Shown: positions 34,835 to 44,871, numbered from the stretch's first letter. The stretch: 64,000 nt of DNA from Verrucomicrobiota bacterium (GCA_023269675.1 JAHFSX010000007.1:160314-224313), one strand, 5' to 3'. Program-made: numbers and translations. The notes: generated by a model from the letters alone, not told the origin.

Positions 34835-35889
34835 ACACCCACGGACAGAACCCGGCGCATGGATCGGCGCACCCTCCGGCCGGCGCCGGGCCGCGCGTGG
34901 TCGCGTGGGAGGTGACGCGGCGCTGTCCGCTCGCGTGCCAGCATTGCCGCGCGGGCGCGAAAGACCGCGCCTACGAGGGCGAACTCACCACGGCGGAGTG
35001 CCTGCGCGTGCTCGATTCCCTGGCGGGCTTCGGCCGGCCGATGATCATCTGGACCGGCGGCGAGCCCATGTACCGTCCCGACATCCTCGACCTGGTGCGC
35101 GGCGCGACCGCGCGGGACCTGCGCTCGGTGATGGCGCCCTGCGGCACGCTGGTGACGCGCGAGGCGCTGCTGGCGCTCAAGGACGCCGGCGTGGCGGCGT
35201 GCAGCTTCAGTCTGGACGGCGCCACGGCGGAAGCGCACGACGCGTTCCGCGGCGTGGCCGGCGCTTTCGCGAACGTGACCCGCGCGATGGACGTCGCGGC
35301 GGAGATCGGCATGCCTTTCCAGGTGAACACGACGGTCTCGCGGCTGAACAGGGACACCTTGCCGGCGATCCGCGCGGAGGCGGTGGCGCGCGGGGCGCGC
35401 ACGCTCGACCTTTTCTTTCTCGTTCCGGTGGGCCGCGGGGCGGAGCTGCGTGACCTCGCGCTTTCGCCCGATGAGACCGAGACGGTCCTGCGCTGGGCGT
35501 TCGAGATGGACCGGCTGGGTCCGATCCGCGTGCGCGAGACGTGCGCGCCGCAGGCCGTGCGGATCTGGCACACGTTGGGCCGGCCGGGCCATCCGCCGGC
35601 GGGGTGCATGGGCGGCCGCGGCTTTGTCTTCATTTCGCACACCGGCGTGCTGCAGCCCTGCGGTTTTCTCGATGTGCCCAGCGGCGCCCTGCGGGACTTC
35701 GGCTTCGACTTTAAGCGGGCCTATGACGCCTCGCCGGTCTTCCGCGATCTGGCGCAGCCCGACCGCTACGGCGGGGCGTGCGGCGCGTGCGCGTTCCGTA
35801 CCGGCTGCGGCGGGTGCCGCGCGCGGGCCTACGCGGCCACCGGCGATTACATGGCGGCGGAGACGAGCTGCCCGATCGCGGCGCGGTAG
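34831..35889 (+). CDS. ahbD: Fe-coproporphyrin III heme synthase (radical SAM, AhbD-type)
   Basis: 352 residues, ATGA overlap with ahbC. Radical-SAM motif CPLACQHC (C32, C36, C39), WTGGEP, a FSLDG strand, and a SPASM region with C259, C277, C317, C320, C326, C329 and C347 (GACGACAFRTGCGGCRARAY). AhbD oxidatively decarboxylates the two propionates of Fe-coproporphyrin III to the vinyls of heme b. Function is inferred from pairing with ahbC and motif layout; a PqqE-like or other SPASM enzyme is the main alternative. The stop TAG lies in a GTAG-headed repeat. Confidence 0.82.
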   Translation: MNTHGQNPAHGSAHPPAGAGPRVVAWEVTRRCPLACQHCRAGAKDRAYEGELTTAECLRVLDSLAGFGRPMIIWTGGEPMYRPDILDLVRGATARDLRSVMAPCGTLVTREALLALKDAGVAACSFSLDGATAEAHDAFRGVAGAFANVTRAMDVAAEIGMPFQVNTTVSRLNRDTLPAIRAEAVARGARTLDLFFLVPVGRGAELRDLALSPDETETVLRWAFEMDRLGPIRVRETCAPQAVRIWHTLGRPGHPPAGCMGGRGFVFISHTGVLQPCGFLDVPSGALRDFGFDFKRAYDASPVFRDLAQPDRYGGACGACAFRTGCGGCRARAYAATGDYMAAETSCPIAAR

Positions 35890-35954
35890 GGCACGCGCCC
35901 CGTGACGCCCGAAAGAGGTTTACGGAAACGGCGGCGCTGGGGCGCACGCCCTAC
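35886..35954. repeat. REPIN-like inverted GTAG pair at the ahbD stop
   Basis: GTAG-GGCACGCGCCCC (from 35886) faces GGGGCGCACGCC-CTAC (ending 35954). Each half can form a short GC hairpin, and the two halves can pair. The first GTAG contains the ahbD stop codon. Confidence 0.5.
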
Positions 35955-35989
35955 CGAATACAGGCAACCCCGATCCATAAGGAGCAACG

Positions 35990-36835
35990 ATGAAGCGCAT
36001 CATGTCGGTTCTGTCGGCGGGAATGATGGCGGCCGCGTGTGTCCAGGCCGCGAGCCAGGTGCTGGACGCCCAGCCCGTCAAAAGCGAGATCCTCGGCAAG
36101 CCGATGAGCGTCGCGGTTTACCTGCCCGACGGCTACGCCACGTCGCAGCGCAGCTACCCGGTCCTCTACCTGCTGCACGGCTACAGCGACGACCAGACCG
36201 GGTGGGTGCAGTTCGGCGAGGTGCAGCGGATCGCGGATCAGTCGATCGCCGCGGGGCGCGCCGCGCCGATGATCATCGTGATGCCTGACGCCGGGGTGAC
36301 CTGGTACGCGAACGACCTCAAGGGGCAGGTCCGCTTCGAGGACTATTTCTTCAAGGAATTGATCCCGCACATCGAGTCCAGCTACCACTGCCGCACCAAC
36401 CGGGAGTTCCGGGCGGTGGCGGGGCTCTCCATGGGCGGCATGGGCGCCTTCATGTACGCGATGCGGCATCCGGACCTGTTCGCGTCGAGCTGCCCGCTCA
36501 GCGCCGCCTTGTGGGACCGCGAAGCCATGAGCAAGCGCCTGAAGCTGGGCGAGCAGGGGGAGAGCGAGGAGAAGGTCAACGCCTTTCTGGACAGCTACTG
36601 CCCCGTGACGCTGGCCGAGCGGCTGCCCGAGGAGAGTAAAAAGGCCATGCGCCTGTACATCGATTGCGGCGACGACGATTTCCTTTCCGCAGACAACGCG
36701 CGCATGCATGTGCTGCTGCTGGAGAAAAAGATTCCGCACGAGTTCCGCGTGCGTGACGGCGCGCACTCGTGGGAGTATTGGCGCGCGGCGCTGCCGGACG
36801 TGCTGGAGTTTGTCTCGAAAACCTTCCGTCGCTAA
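35990..36835 (+). CDS. secreted CE1/esterase D-type alpha/beta hydrolase
   Basis: 281 residues. Signal peptide 1-20, then an alpha/beta-hydrolase with oxyanion region LLHGYSDDQTGW, nucleophile Ser147 in GLSMGGMGA, an acidic residue in YIDCGDDDF (about 228-230) and His259 in DGAHSWEYW. The fold and motifs match putative acetylxylan/feruloyl esterases (CE1) and esterase D. Export fits deacylation of polysaccharides, in line with the other secreted carbohydrate-active proteins in the window. It is preceded by AAGGAG and followed by a strong terminator. Confidence 0.88.
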   Translation: MKRIMSVLSAGMMAAACVQAASQVLDAQPVKSEILGKPMSVAVYLPDGYATSQRSYPVLYLLHGYSDDQTGWVQFGEVQRIADQSIAAGRAAPMIIVMPDAGVTWYANDLKGQVRFEDYFFKELIPHIESSYHCRTNREFRAVAGLSMGGMGAFMYAMRHPDLFASSCPLSAALWDREAMSKRLKLGEQGESEEKVNAFLDSYCPVTLAERLPEESKKAMRLYIDCGDDDFLSADNARMHVLLLEKKIPHEFRVRDGAHSWEYWRAALPDVLEFVSKTFRR

Positions 36836-36858
36836 TCCGCCCGTCTTCCCTGACGTAA

Positions 36859-36895
36859 AGCGCGCGCGGGCAGCTTGCCCGCGCGCGCTGCTTTT
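36859..36895. terminator. strong, probably bidirectional terminator
   Basis: A perfect 14-bp stem AGCGCGCGCGGGCA, loop GCT, and the complementary arm (36876-36889), followed by GCTTTTAT. It sits between the convergent esterase and the beta-strand-repeat surface protein gene. Confidence 0.8.
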
Positions 36896-36909
36896 ATAGA
36901 GGCGCCGCC

Positions 36910-39900
36910 CTATTTGAGCATCAGCACCGTGCCGCTGACGAAGATCAGCTTCACCGTGCCGTCCGCCCCGAAGACGATGCGCCAGTGGCTGCTCGGCAGG
37001 TTGTTGGAGCCGAAGGTGCCCGTGCGGGTGCCCGTGACGGTGGCCAGGGTGTAAATCTGCTGGTGGTCGAGCTGGCCGGGGTTCGCGATCGTCAGCACCG
37101 ACGACGGCTCCAGGCTCAAGTTGCCCTGCACGGCCAGCATGTCGCCGGCGCCGTTGGCGGCCACGTCCGCCAGCAGCGTGCCGCTGAGTGTCAGCGACGT
37201 GGCGGCGGTCAGCGTGCCGATGCTGTTCGTGCCGCCCGGGGCGAGTGTGCCGGTCACGGCGAGCGTGCCGTTGGAGACCGTGCCCGCGCCGCTCAGGTTC
37301 GCCAACGACTGGTAATAGGTGTCCAGATCCAAAACCGCGCCGGCCGCGACCTCGACGGAGGATGCCGTATCGAACAGGTTGGTCGTGCTGCCCGCGGCGG
37401 TGAGGGAGAACAGGCTGCCGTCACCCGGATCCGTCATCACGGCGAAGTTCGCCACATTGGTCTCGCCTCGGCCCAGCGGGTCGTAGCCGAACGAGAAGGC
37501 GAGCGTATTCCACCACGCGGAGACGGGGTTGGGGCCACCCACGCCTCCGGCGCCTTGCCCGAGACGCAGCTCGAACGCGTGCGCGCCGGGCGTGAACATA
37601 TTGGTCGTAAGGGTCGGCACGTTCCACCCGCCACCGCCGTTGATCACGGTCGTGCCGTCGATCTTGAGGCGCACCGTGTCATCAAAGTTCTCGACGAAGT
37701 TCCAGGTGACATTGGTCGCGGCCCGGTTCCAAAGGTAGCCGCTGTAGATATAGGTCGTCTGGTCCGTCCAGATCCCGCCCGAGGCGGCGCTTGAGGTCCA
37801 CGCGCCGTTCGCGGCGCGTGTGGTCAGGCGAACGCTGGTGTTGGGGTTGTTGGAGGCCGTGTTGTCGGCGGTCGGAAGCACGCCTTCATACAGTCCCGGC
37901 TGAACGCCCTGCAGTTTGACCACGCCGCTGCTGATCACGATCGGAGCGGGGGTGGCGACCGGTGTGGACAGCGTCAGCGTGCCGTTGCCGGACTTGATGA
38001 AGCTGGCGCCCGACAGCGAGCCGTTCACGATCGCGCCGCCGGTTGCCTTGATCGCGCCGTTGGTCAGGCTGAACCCGCCCAGGTCCAGGATGCCGCCGGC
38101 CACGTTGATGTCGGTGCCCGCGGGCAGCGCGGCACGCACGCCGACGCGCAGCATGCCGTTGCTCACGGTGGTCACGCCGGCGTAGGTGTTGGTGGCGTTG
38201 AGCACGAGCATGCCGGAGCCGAGCTTGGTGAGTCCGCCGCTGACGTTGGGCGCAAGCGAGGCGGTCGCGGCCAGATGGACGTTGGTGCCGCCGCCCGAGA
38301 GGGTGACGGTCGGCGCGCTGGTGTAGCCGTAGCCGGGGCAGGTGACGGTGATGCCGTTCACGAAGCCGCTGGCGGAGTCGAACTGCGCGATCGCCGTCGC
38401 GCCCGTGCCGCTGCCGCTGACCGTGACGAAGGGCGGCCCGATGTAGCCGCCGCGCGGCGCCAGGGCGATGCCGGACACGCCGCTGCCGACAGGTGCGAGC
38501 AGGCCGGAGGTGAGGGTGCAGTCGAGGTTGGTCGTGTCGAAGGTCGCGCCGCCGGCGTAGATGTTGACGGCGTCGGGGGCGTTGACGCCTGTGCCGAACA
38601 GGTAGCCCGCTGCGCGGGCGCGGAAGGTGCCGCCGTTGAAGTTGACGATGGCGACCGAGCCCGTGCGGGAGGAAGACTTGGTGATCTGGTTCGCGGTGAG
38701 CGCGCCTCCGTTCAGGTTGACGGTCGCGAACATGTTGGTGCGGTCGGCCATGAGGATGTTGCCGGCGAAATAGGCGGAGTTGGCCGCGGGAGCCATCGTG
38801 AAGTCGGCAAAGCCTCTTGTTGTCGAGTTCTCGGAACTGTTGCCGACATCCAGGCCCGCCGACGAGGCGAGCGTGCCGCCCGCCAGATAGACGACGCCTG
38901 TGCCGCCGCGGCTGATGCTGAGGTTCCCGCCGTACACGGTGCCTTGAAGCAGTTTGCCGCCGGTTTGCACCAGGATGCCCACGCCTGCGGGGCCCCATCC
39001 GACTTGGGTGTAGCCGTTGTTGGTCAGCGTGCCGCCGCTCAGCTCGTAATATCCGTAGCCGTTCGCGCCCATGCGGCTGTCATTGCCCGCGCCGCCCCAG
39101 TTATGCATGACGCTGTTGCCGGACTGGTAAACGGCGCCGGCGCTGCCGCCGTTGTTGCCGATGAAGAGCTTGTTGGTGACGAGGGCGTTGTCCTTCAGGG
39201 TCAAAACGCCTTTGCCGGACTGACCGACGACCAGAGTCTGCCAGCCGCCGGTGTTGTAGCCGGGCAGCGCTGAGCCCAGCGCGGCGTTGCCCGCCACGGT
39301 CAAGCTGCCGAGGTCGCTGGAGTTGTTCCCGACGTAGGTCGTGTTGTTGGTCAAATACACGCAGACGGGCGCCGCGTTTGTCATGAACACGGCGGCGTTT
39401 CCGATCGTCAGCTGGCCGATGAAGTGGCTGCTGGGGCCCGCGATGTCGAGGACGCCGCGGCTGACGAGCACCTGTCCTGTGGTCGTATTGTTCCCCGCGA
39501 GCGTCAGCGTGCCGTCGCCCAGCTTGTTGAGCCCCATCAGCCGCGTGAGGTTGTACGGGATGGTGAGGTTGGCATTGGTCGTGTCGATGTTGAGAAACGC
39601 GTTGTTGCCCAGGAAGGCGGAGGCCGCGTTCAGGTCGCTGATCTGCTCGGCCGTCCAGCCCGAGGTGCCGTTGGAAGAGTTGACGGCGAGCGCCGCGCCG
39701 CCGAGGACGGTCAGCTTGCCGGTGTTGTATCCCGGCAGCGAGCCGGCGGTCTTGGCGTAGAGCGTGCCGTTGCTGATGGTGGTCGCGCCGCCGTAGGTGT
39801 TGTTGGTGCCGGTGAAATAGGTGGTGGATGTGGCGGTGGCCTTCACCACGGAGCCGGTGCCGGAAATGTCCCCGCTGAGCGTGTCGCTGAAGGCTCCTCC

Positions 39901-42897
39901 CGCGTCGAACACCGCGCGGCCGTTGAGGGTGACGGGGCCCGACCAGATGTTGCGGTTCGTGGCGTTGCCGGAGCGGGCATAGAACCTCGAGTTGTCTTCC
40001 ATCACCAGACTCCACGCGATGGGCGAGGCCATGTCATAGATATCGAAGAGCGCGCCGCTGCGGACGGTCATGAGGTTGGCGGCGCTGCCGCCCATGGTGG
40101 TGGAGACCTCGACGGTGAAGTTGCCCTCCTTGATGTCGATGGCGCCCGTCGCGCCGGGGGTCACGCCCACGCTGGTGAGGCCGACCTGATTGGTGCCCAC
40201 CTTGGTGACGGCAAAGCCGTTCATGAGGAAGGTCGCGGTTCCGCTGGTGTTGCGGATGTCCCAGCGTCCGCCGCTCTGCTCGCCGCCGAAGGTGGTGTTG
40301 CCTGCGAGCGTTACGAGGCGGAGCGCCTGATACTGCGAGATGTTGGAGCCGTTGATGATCGCGCCGCGGCCGTTGACGCCCGCGCCGCTGACCGTGATCT
40401 GCTCGGCGTTCAGGTTCATGGCCTGCGCCGTGGCCGAGCCGCCGATGTCGAGCGTCGCGCCGTCGGCGATGACCGTGCCGAGCGTGCTCGCGCCGAGGGC
40501 CGCGTTGTTCTTGACGAGAAGGGTCCCGTTGCTGACCGTCGTGAGACCCGCGTAGGTGTTCGCGGCCGTGAGCGTGAGGTAACCGGTTCCCTCCTTGGCC
40601 AGCGCGCCCGCGCCGCTGATGACGCCGGCGATGGTCTGGGTCGAACCTCCTCCGAAAGCCAGTGTGCCCTCATAGATGGCGGTCGCGCCCGAATAGCTGT
40701 TCGAGCCGGTGAGCAAGGCCTTGCCCGCGCCGGACTTGGAGAGCGCCGAGGCGGAGGCGTTGTTCACGACCTTGGCGTTGACGGTCAGCAGGGCGTCGGG
40801 GTTGTTGTTTTCGAGCAGAATGCCGCCGCCGGGGGTGAGGGCCGCGAGCGACCCGTCGCCTTCGCTCTGGCCGACGGTGAGCGACGCTTTTCCCGCTCCG
40901 ATCAGAAGCCCGGAGGTCAGCAGGGTCTTGTTGGTCTCACCGTCGCGGGTCGCCACCGTGGAGTTGGTCGGCGTGTTTTGCAGCACGAGGTTGATGCTGT
41001 TCGTCCAGTCGCCGGCGAGCGTGATGGGGCCAAACTCGCCCGGCAGGTTGATGCGCGCGAAGGCGGCCGCGCTGTCGGGGATGACCGAGGCCGGGCCTTC
41101 GGCCTTGATGTCGGTGTAGGTTACGCCGAGGGCGTAAACGCCCTTCGTGCTGTCGTAGGCCGCGACGCCGGTGCCGTTGACCGTGGCCCAGGAACCGATG
41201 AGGCCAGACGGTTGGCCGGCGATGAAAATGCGGTTTTGGCCGCTCTCGCCGAGGCCGGTGCCGGTGAAGTTGACGGTCGCGCCGGGTGTCCGGGTGATGG
41301 CCGAAAAGCGCAGGGTCGATGCCTGACCGCCGGCCGCAGGGGTGGCCGCGACGGTGCTGGCGCCCAGGTTGACGGCGAGGGTGCCGGCGTTTTCAAGGAA
41401 GTCGGCGGCGCTGCCGTCGTTCGTGAAGCTGAGCGTGCCGCCGTTGAGCGTCAGCGTGGCGGTGTCGCTCAGGCGGTTGGTGGCGTTGGCGCCGGAGGCG
41501 TTGTAGAGGCTGAGTGTCGCGCCGTTCGTGACCGCGTAACCCGTGGAGGAGGCCGCCGCGCCGAGCGCGCCGGACAGCACGAGCGTGCCGTTGTTGACCG
41601 CGGTGACGCCGCTGTACGAGTTGGCCGCAGAGAGCGTCCACGTGCCGGTCCCGTCCTTGGTGAGTGCGACGGTGCCGGAACCGTTGACGATGGCCCCGCT
41701 GAACTCGCCGCTACCCGTGTTGGAGCCTTGCAGGACCAGCGTTTTTCCACCCCCCGACGTTGACTGGGTGGCGGAGGTGAACTTCAGGTTCCCGCTCCCG
41801 GCCTGTTCGATGATGCCGCCGACCTGCACGTCGACGATGCGGTCGGAGGTGTCGCCGGTGCCGGTGTAGCGGAACCGCGCGCCGACCGCGTTGAGCACGA
41901 GGTTCGTGCCCGCTCCCAGATTACACGCGACGCCGCGGTTGGCGAGCGTGGCGAACTGGACTGTGCCCGCGACATTGATCACCGTGCTGAGAGTATAGTC
42001 GTTCAGCCCGTTGAGCACGAAGGTGCCGTACCAGTAAGACCCGTGCCAGTATTCGAAACCGGTGGCGCCGGTCAGCTTGGCGTTGATGGTGACCGTCTTG
42101 TTCGTGTTGACACCGTTGTCCGCGTGGTTGTTGCCGCCGGCGGTGCTCAGGACGATGGAGCCCGGACCGTTGATGGTGCAGTCTTGGCCGGCGAGGATGC
42201 CGCTGCCGCCTCCGTTGTTGAAGGTCGTCGTGCCGGAGCTGAGGGAGATGACGCCGTTCGCCCCGTTGATCGAGAGCATGTTGATCTGGTTGTTGCCGCC
42301 CGACAGGGTCAGCGTCGCCGTGGAGTTGTCGTTGAGGTTGAGTGAGCTGCCGCTCTTGGTGAGGTTGCCGAGGACCGCGATGTTGCCCGTGCCGTCAATG
42401 TTGAGCGTCTTGGTGCCGCCCGCGGTGCCGGAGACGTTGTTGAAGGTCAGCGTCCGGTTGGCGCTGTCGTTGCGGAAACTGTAACTCGCGTTTGCGGTGT
42501 CGAGGCCGAGTTGCACCGCGCCGTTGAAGGTCTGGCTGTTGGCTGCGGTGCCGGTGATCCGGAAGGTGCCGTTGTCCCGCATGATGCCGGTCTGGCTGTT
42601 GGCCGCGCCGGCACCCAGGGTGTAGGCGGCCACGTCAGCGGTGTCAAACGTGATATTCGAGATGCTCGCGAGGCCGGACAGATTGATGGACGTCTGGCTG
42701 TTGCCGCTATTGGTGAACGAGGCCGTCTCCGCTCCGGAAGGATAGGGAGCCGCACTCCAGTTGGCGCTGTTCGTCCAGTAGGCGTCTTGAGTGCCGTTCC
42801 ACGCGCCGTTCGCGGCCAGCGACAGGTTGATCCCGAACAGGACCCCGGCGGCGGCAGCCGCCCAAATCTTTGAACAGAGCCTCGTGCGCTTCATCAT
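36910..42897 (-). CDS. giant autotransporter-type beta-strand-repeat surface protein
   Basis: 1995 residues. The ATG at 42897 has AGGAGG 7 nt upstream; an earlier in-frame start is unlikely. Signal peptide 1 to about 29 (SLA|A). The body is Gly/Ala/Ser/Thr/Asn-rich with at least six autotransporter-associated beta-strand repeats of the form L.K.GtG.l.L...N.Y.G.T.v.nGtL (for example NSYSGVTAVNNGTLVLSG). Near 1650-1780 is a PA14-like segment (DDTVRLKIDG, PGAHAFELRLGQG). No autotransporter beta-barrel or PEP-CTERM is visible. The protein ends SGTVLMLK, resembling the tails of the SGNH paralogs. Likely a secreted or cell-surface adhesin or polysaccharide-binding protein. Confidence 0.88.
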   Translation of the reverse strand: MMKRTRLCSKIWAAAAAGVLFGINLSLAANGAWNGTQDAYWTNSANWSAAPYPSGAETASFTNSGNSQTSINLSGLASISNITFDTADVAAYTLGAGAANSQTGIMRDNGTFRITGTAANSQTFNGAVQLGLDTANASYSFRNDSANRTLTFNNVSGTAGGTKTLNIDGTGNIAVLGNLTKSGSSLNLNDNSTATLTLSGGNNQINMLSINGANGVISLSSGTTTFNNGGGSGILAGQDCTINGPGSIVLSTAGGNNHADNGVNTNKTVTINAKLTGATGFEYWHGSYWYGTFVLNGLNDYTLSTVINVAGTVQFATLANRGVACNLGAGTNLVLNAVGARFRYTGTGDTSDRIVDVQVGGIIEQAGSGNLKFTSATQSTSGGGKTLVLQGSNTGSGEFSGAIVNGSGTVALTKDGTGTWTLSAANSYSGVTAVNNGTLVLSGALGAAASSTGYAVTNGATLSLYNASGANATNRLSDTATLTLNGGTLSFTNDGSAADFLENAGTLAVNLGASTVAATPAAGGQASTLRFSAITRTPGATVNFTGTGLGESGQNRIFIAGQPSGLIGSWATVNGTGVAAYDSTKGVYALGVTYTDIKAEGPASVIPDSAAAFARINLPGEFGPITLAGDWTNSINLVLQNTPTNSTVATRDGETNKTLLTSGLLIGAGKASLTVGQSEGDGSLAALTPGGGILLENNNPDALLTVNAKVVNNASASALSKSGAGKALLTGSNSYSGATAIYEGTLAFGGGSTQTIAGVISGAGALAKEGTGYLTLTAANTYAGLTTVSNGTLLVKNNAALGASTLGTVIADGATLDIGGSATAQAMNLNAEQITVSGAGVNGRGAIINGSNISQYQALRLVTLAGNTTFGGEQSGGRWDIRNTSGTATFLMNGFAVTKVGTNQVGLTSVGVTPGATGAIDIKEGNFTVEVSTTMGGSAANLMTVRSGALFDIYDMASPIAWSLVMEDNSRFYARSGNATNRNIWSGPVTLNGRAVFDAGGAFSDTLSGDISGTGSVVKATATSTTYFTGTNNTYGGATTISNGTLYAKTAGSLPGYNTGKLTVLGGAALAVNSSNGTSGWTAEQISDLNAASAFLGNNAFLNIDTTNANLTIPYNLTRLMGLNKLGDGTLTLAGNNTTTGQVLVSRGVLDIAGPSSHFIGQLTIGNAAVFMTNAAPVCVYLTNNTTYVGNNSSDLGSLTVAGNAALGSALPGYNTGGWQTLVVGQSGKGVLTLKDNALVTNKLFIGNNGGSAGAVYQSGNSVMHNWGGAGNDSRMGANGYGYYELSGGTLTNNGYTQVGWGPAGVGILVQTGGKLLQGTVYGGNLSISRGGTGVVYLAGGTLASSAGLDVGNSSENSTTRGFADFTMAPAANSAYFAGNILMADRTNMFATVNLNGGALTANQITKSSSRTGSVAIVNFNGGTFRARAAGYLFGTGVNAPDAVNIYAGGATFDTTNLDCTLTSGLLAPVGSGVSGIALAPRGGYIGPPFVTVSGSGTGATAIAQFDSASGFVNGITVTCPGYGYTSAPTVTLSGGGTNVHLAATASLAPNVSGGLTKLGSGMLVLNATNTYAGVTTVSNGMLRVGVRAALPAGTDINVAGGILDLGGFSLTNGAIKATGGAIVNGSLSGASFIKSGNGTLTLSTPVATPAPIVISSGVVKLQGVQPGLYEGVLPTADNTASNNPNTSVRLTTRAANGAWTSSAASGGIWTDQTTYIYSGYLWNRAATNVTWNFVENFDDTVRLKIDGTTVINGGGGWNVPTLTTNMFTPGAHAFELRLGQGAGGVGGPNPVSAWWNTLAFSFGYDPLGRGETNVANFAVMTDPGDGSLFSLTAAGSTTNLFDTASSVEVAAGAVLDLDTYYQSLANLSGAGTVSNGTLAVTGTLAPGGTNSIGTLTAATSLTLSGTLLADVAANGAGDMLAVQGNLSLEPSSVLTIANPGQLDHQQIYTLATVTGTRTGTFGSNNLPSSHWRIVFGADGTVKLIFVSGTVLMLK

Positions 42898-43120
42898 TAT
42901 CGATCCTCCTATTCCCCATACAGGTAACAATCGATTTACCTATATAGGAACCAAGACAATAACCTACTACCAGAATCGGTTTTTAGTCTATGCGTTTTGT
43001 TTCTTTCCGTCAATCCTCCGTTCTGGCCCCTGCCGCGACGGTTTCGGCTTTGCCGCTTCAGCGCAGGTTTAGTACAGTACGCGGAAACAGGCTGTAGGAA
43101 ATTGCTAAGGGGGAACGGAA

Positions 43121-44848
43121 ATGCGGAAACCGATCGGCTTTTTGATTGCGGTTGCGGCGGGAGTCTCGCTGGCGCAGGGGGGGCGCGAGGTGCCCGACCC
43201 CCGGACGCGGACGTATGTGATGCCCACGCGGGTGGTGTGGACCTCGGCGGATTCGGCCAGCTCGTCCGTCGCGCGTGCGGAGCTCCTGGTCTCCGAGCGC
43301 CACGGCCAGGTGCCGGAGGGGCTGTTCCTGGCAGGCTCCGGCTGCCGTCTCGAAAACAAGGGCGCGCCCGCCTCGGTGCTGGTCGATTTCGGCCGCGAGC
43401 TGCACGGCGGCGTGCAGCTCGCCTCCGGCGGACCGAGCGGCAAGGACGTGAAGGTGCGCGTGCGCTGCGGCGAGTCGGTGGCCGAGGCCCTGTCGGAACT
43501 TGGCGAGCGCGGCGCGTGCAACGACCACGCCATCCGCGACGGCGTGATCGACCTGCCGTGGCTCGGCACGCGCGAGACCGGCAACACCGGCTTCCGGTTC
43601 GTGCGCATCGACCTCGTGTCCAAAGGCGTGCTGAGCCTCGAGTCGGTCCGCGCCGTGTCGCTGATGCGGCCGATGCCGCAGCTCGGCGCGTTCAAGAGCA
43701 GCGACGAGCGCCTGAACGCGGTCTGGGCGACCGCCGCCCGCACGCTGCACCTTTGCTGCCAGGACTACATCTGGGACGGCATCAAGCGCGACCGGCTCGT
43801 CTGGATGGGCGACATGCATCCGGAAGTGATGTCGCTGATGGCGGTGTTCGGCCGGCAGGAGGTGCTGACCGCCTCGCTCGACTACATGCGGCTGACGACG
43901 CCCGCCGACAAGTGGATGAACACCATGCCCTCGTACACGCTCTGGTGGATCCGCTGCCAGCACGACTGGTACCGCTATACCGGCGATCTCGGCTACCTCA
44001 AGACCCAGCACGCCTACATCAAGGCCGTGTTCGCCAATCTGGTCAAGTTCATCGGCCCGGACAACCGCTGCGCCCTGCCGAGCGGCTTTCTCGACTGGCC
44101 GACGCAGCACAACCGCAAGGCCGTGGACGCGGGCATGCAGGCCCTGATGCTCATGACCTTCGAGGACGGCGAGCGGTTGGGCGCGGCGCTGGACGACGCG
44201 GACCTGCAGGCCCTGTGCCAGACGGGCGCGGCGCGGCTGCGCCAGGTCTCGCCGGCGCCGGAGGGGAGCAAGCAGGCGGCGGCGCTCTTGGCGCTGGCGG
44301 GCCTCTCCGACGCCAAGGCCATGAACGAACAGTTTTTGGCTAAGGACGGCGTTCAGGGCGTCTCGACCTTCTACGGCTACTACATGCTGGAGGCGATGGC
44401 CAAGGCGGGCGACGTGCAGCGCGGCATCGACACCGTGCGCGGCTACTGGGGCGGCATGCTCGACATGGGCGCGACCAGCTTCTGGGAGGACTTCAACGTG
44501 GCGTGGACCAACAACGCCTTCCGCATCGATGAGCTGCCGGTGGCCGGCAAGAGGGACATCCACGGCGACTACGGCGAGTTCTGCTACAAGGGCTTCCGTC
44601 ACAGCCTCTGTCACGGCTGGTCGTCCGGGCCGGCCGCCTGGCTCATCGGGCACGTGTTGGGCATCCAGGTCGCGGAGGTCGGCTGCAAGACCGTGCGCGT
44701 GAAGCCCTTCCTCGGCGACCTGCAGTGGGCGGAGGGCAGCTTCCCGACGCCGCTGGGCGTGATCAAGGTGCGCCATGAGCGTCAGGCGGACGGCAGCATC
44801 AAGAGCGAGATCTCCTCGCCCGAGGGCGTGAAAATCGTCAGGGAATAA
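43121..44848 (+). CDS. secreted alpha-L-rhamnosidase, GH78-like
   Basis: 575 residues with an N-terminal signal peptide (about 1-19) and AAGGGGGAACGG before the ATG. An N-terminal beta-sandwich (FGRELHGGVQL) leads into an (alpha/alpha)6 barrel with the GH78 active-site block YIWDGIKRDRLVWMGDMHPE (Asp219, Arg223, Asp224, Glu234), then SFWEDF and CHGWSSGPAAWL. C-terminal beta domain about 510-575. It is shorter than multi-domain GH78 enzymes (about 900). The product would remove terminal rhamnose from plant or algal polysaccharides. It is transcribed divergently from the surface protein gene across 223 bp and leads the CAZyme group 43121-49101. Confidence 0.87.
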   Translation: MRKPIGFLIAVAAGVSLAQGGREVPDPRTRTYVMPTRVVWTSADSASSSVARAELLVSERHGQVPEGLFLAGSGCRLENKGAPASVLVDFGRELHGGVQLASGGPSGKDVKVRVRCGESVAEALSELGERGACNDHAIRDGVIDLPWLGTRETGNTGFRFVRIDLVSKGVLSLESVRAVSLMRPMPQLGAFKSSDERLNAVWATAARTLHLCCQDYIWDGIKRDRLVWMGDMHPEVMSLMAVFGRQEVLTASLDYMRLTTPADKWMNTMPSYTLWWIRCQHDWYRYTGDLGYLKTQHAYIKAVFANLVKFIGPDNRCALPSGFLDWPTQHNRKAVDAGMQALMLMTFEDGERLGAALDDADLQALCQTGAARLRQVSPAPEGSKQAAALLALAGLSDAKAMNEQFLAKDGVQGVSTFYGYYMLEAMAKAGDVQRGIDTVRGYWGGMLDMGATSFWEDFNVAWTNNAFRIDELPVAGKRDIHGDYGEFCYKGFRHSLCHGWSSGPAAWLIGHVLGIQVAEVGCKTVRVKPFLGDLQWAEGSFPTPLGVIKVRHERQADGSIKSEISSPEGVKIVRE

Positions 44849-44871
44849 GTTTCAGTCTCGGGGGTACGTTC

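Noticed and set aside
39424..41763. 779-codon plus-strand frame inside the beta-strand-repeat gene
   Set aside because: Shadow of repetitive high-GC coding DNA; the minus frame encodes recognisable repeats over its whole length.
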